From assembly GCA_024641365.1 (NCBI GenBank), contig JAHEDF010000183.1, positions 1-7,401 of the forward strand: DNA of 7,401 bases, in the 5' to 3' direction. The notes beneath the pieces were generated by a model. That model was not told where the DNA came from. It ran no database searches and worked only from the letters and a program-made list of their open reading frames with translations. This DNA comes from Planctomycetota bacterium (lineage in GTDB: Bacteria; Planctomycetota; UBA11346). The position numbers and the translations under genes are program-made. The first letter of the stretch is position 1. Every line of letters starts with the position of its first letter. Below, piece after piece: positions 6,541 through 7,401 of the stretch.

Positions 6541-7401
6541 ATAAATTCATATGTAATTTAGGCTGCCTTGGAGTATTAAGTTGCTGTCTGTATGCACTCA
6601 ATGGGGAAGAAGATCTTGGCGCGATGTGGGGTACGGCTGAAGAAGAAGCCAAATATTATCCAATTACCAATATTCCAATTCCGGCTGGTATTCCGATGCG
6701 CCCGGGTGGGTTAGCCATTACACCGGACGGTCGCTTGGCAGTGGGAACCAGACGCGGCGATATTTACTATATTTCCGGCGCATTTAATTCTCCGCCTAAT
6801 CCTGAATACCATTTATTTGCATCGGGGCAGGATGAAATATTTTCGTTATCATATTTTAAAGGCGAACTTACAGCCACAACATTTGGCGAAGTAACAAAAA
6901 TTACTGATACCAATAACGATGGCGTCGCGGACCGCTATGATACGTTAACCAATAACTGGGGTTATGCGGAAGGACATGAATTTGCCTTTGCTTCGAAACA
7001 TGATGCAGAAGGAAATATTTTTGTCGCACTTGGTCTGAGTGGCTCTTACGAATCACATAATTTATTCCGTGGTTGGGCTGTCAAAGTGACGCCAGATGGG
7101 AAAATGATTCCGGTGGCAAGTGGATTACGTAGCCCTGGCGGTGTTGGCGCTAACGCGCAAGGGGTTGTGTTTGTGGTGGAAAGTCAGGGGCCATGGAATG
7201 GCTGTTGTTCGCTCAAGCATTTAAAAGAAGGCGCATTTTTAGGGCATCCAGCCAGTTATAATTGGTATCCATTTGTTCCCAATATGGAAACACCAACAGT
7301 TACGCCTGACAGTAATTCACGCATGGCAATTGAAAAGAAGCGCGTCAAAGAATTAGTGCCGCCTGCAATTCAATTCCCTTACATAAAAATGGGCCGGTCA
7401 A
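6534..7401 (+). CDS. Secreted beta-propeller protein, putative PVC-type sugar/quinoprotein-like dehydrogenase, 3' end missing
   Basis: Seen: 289 codons from ATG 6534 to the right edge, no stop. A ribosome-binding site GGAG (6525-6528) sits 5 bases before the ATG, inside the end of the cytochrome gene, supporting this start. The N-terminus (MVNKFICNLGCLGVLSCCLYA) is an export signal; VLSC at 15-18 could be a weak lipobox, making a lipoprotein possible. The mature part shows propeller-blade repeats such as GGLAITPDGRLAVGTRRGDIYYI (split by blade strands), a calcium-binding-like D-x-N-x-D-G loop at Asp125-Asp133, a GHEFAF motif at 147-152, LRSPGGVG at 198-205 and LGHPASY at 236-242. I recall this order of motifs in PVC proteins annotated as L-sorbosone- or glucose-dehydrogenase-like or 'putative membrane-bound dehydrogenase'. 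Whether it binds PQQ or any cofactor is not shown. Because it is cut, a C-terminal heme domain could still follow. Translational coupling to the cytochrome suggests a donor-acceptor pair. Confidence 0.85.
   Translation, partial: MVNKFICNLGCLGVLSCCLYALNGEEDLGAMWGTAEEEAKYYPITNIPIPAGIPMRPGGLAITPDGRLAVGTRRGDIYYISGAFNSPPNPEYHLFASGQDEIFSLSYFKGELTATTFGEVTKITDTNNDGVADRYDTLTNNWGYAEGHEFAFASKHDAEGNIFVALGLSGSYESHNLFRGWAVKVTPDGKMIPVASGLRSPGGVGANAQGVVFVVESQGPWNGCCSLKHLKEGAFLGHPASYNWYPFVPNMETPTVTPDSNSRMAIEKKRVKELVPPAIQFPYIKMGRS

Noticed and set aside
1..7401. CRISPR array, tRNA, rRNA or defence system
   Set aside because: No regularly spaced repeats, cloverleaf-like or ribosomal RNA sequence, nuclease or toxin-antitoxin signatures were seen.

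Overview
The window looks like chromosomal DNA from a bacterium of the Planctomycetota–Verrucomicrobiota–Lentisphaerota (PVC) group. The basis is the combination of gene families: a PilV-like protein with a prepilin N-terminus, a secreted iduronate-2-sulfatase-type sulfatase, a large secreted multiheme cytochrome with an inserted PA14 domain, and a beta-propeller protein of the kind annotated in PVC genomes as a putative sugar or 'membrane-bound' dehydrogenase. Base composition is moderately AT-rich. A sulfatase-rich Lentisphaerota-like or low-GC relative would fit, but the phylum is inferred from protein style only.

Layout. Positions 1-1101 (minus) hold the 5' part of a large prepilin-like gene that runs off the left edge. 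Positions 1102-1724 are an AT-rich stretch with no convincing gene but with a few small symmetric elements. Positions 1725-3167 (minus) encode a complete sulfatase. Positions 3168-3834 form the divergent intergenic region between the sulfatase and the rightward operon. Inside it lies a roughly 215-bp, GC-richer element with long imperfect inverted-repeat arms (3481-3695), which resembles a MITE or a transposon remnant. Positions 3835-6540 (plus) encode a pentaheme cytochrome c / PA14 protein. It overlaps by 7 bases the start of a beta-propeller gene (6534 to the right edge, incomplete).

How the genes may work together (inference). The cytochrome and the propeller protein are translationally coupled and both carry export signals. 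They plausibly form an extracytoplasmic oxidation module in which the propeller protein oxidises a sugar or similar substrate and the cytochrome takes the electrons. The PA14 domain could bind carbohydrate. The divergent secreted sulfatase would fit desulfation of a sulfated polysaccharide whose sugars feed this module. The prepilin-like gene is probably unrelated. No CRISPR array, tRNA, rRNA or complete transposase was seen. The items most worth a second look are the inverted-repeat element in the divergent promoter region, the heme domain that lacks the expected axial Met, and the Ala at the prepilin cleavage position.
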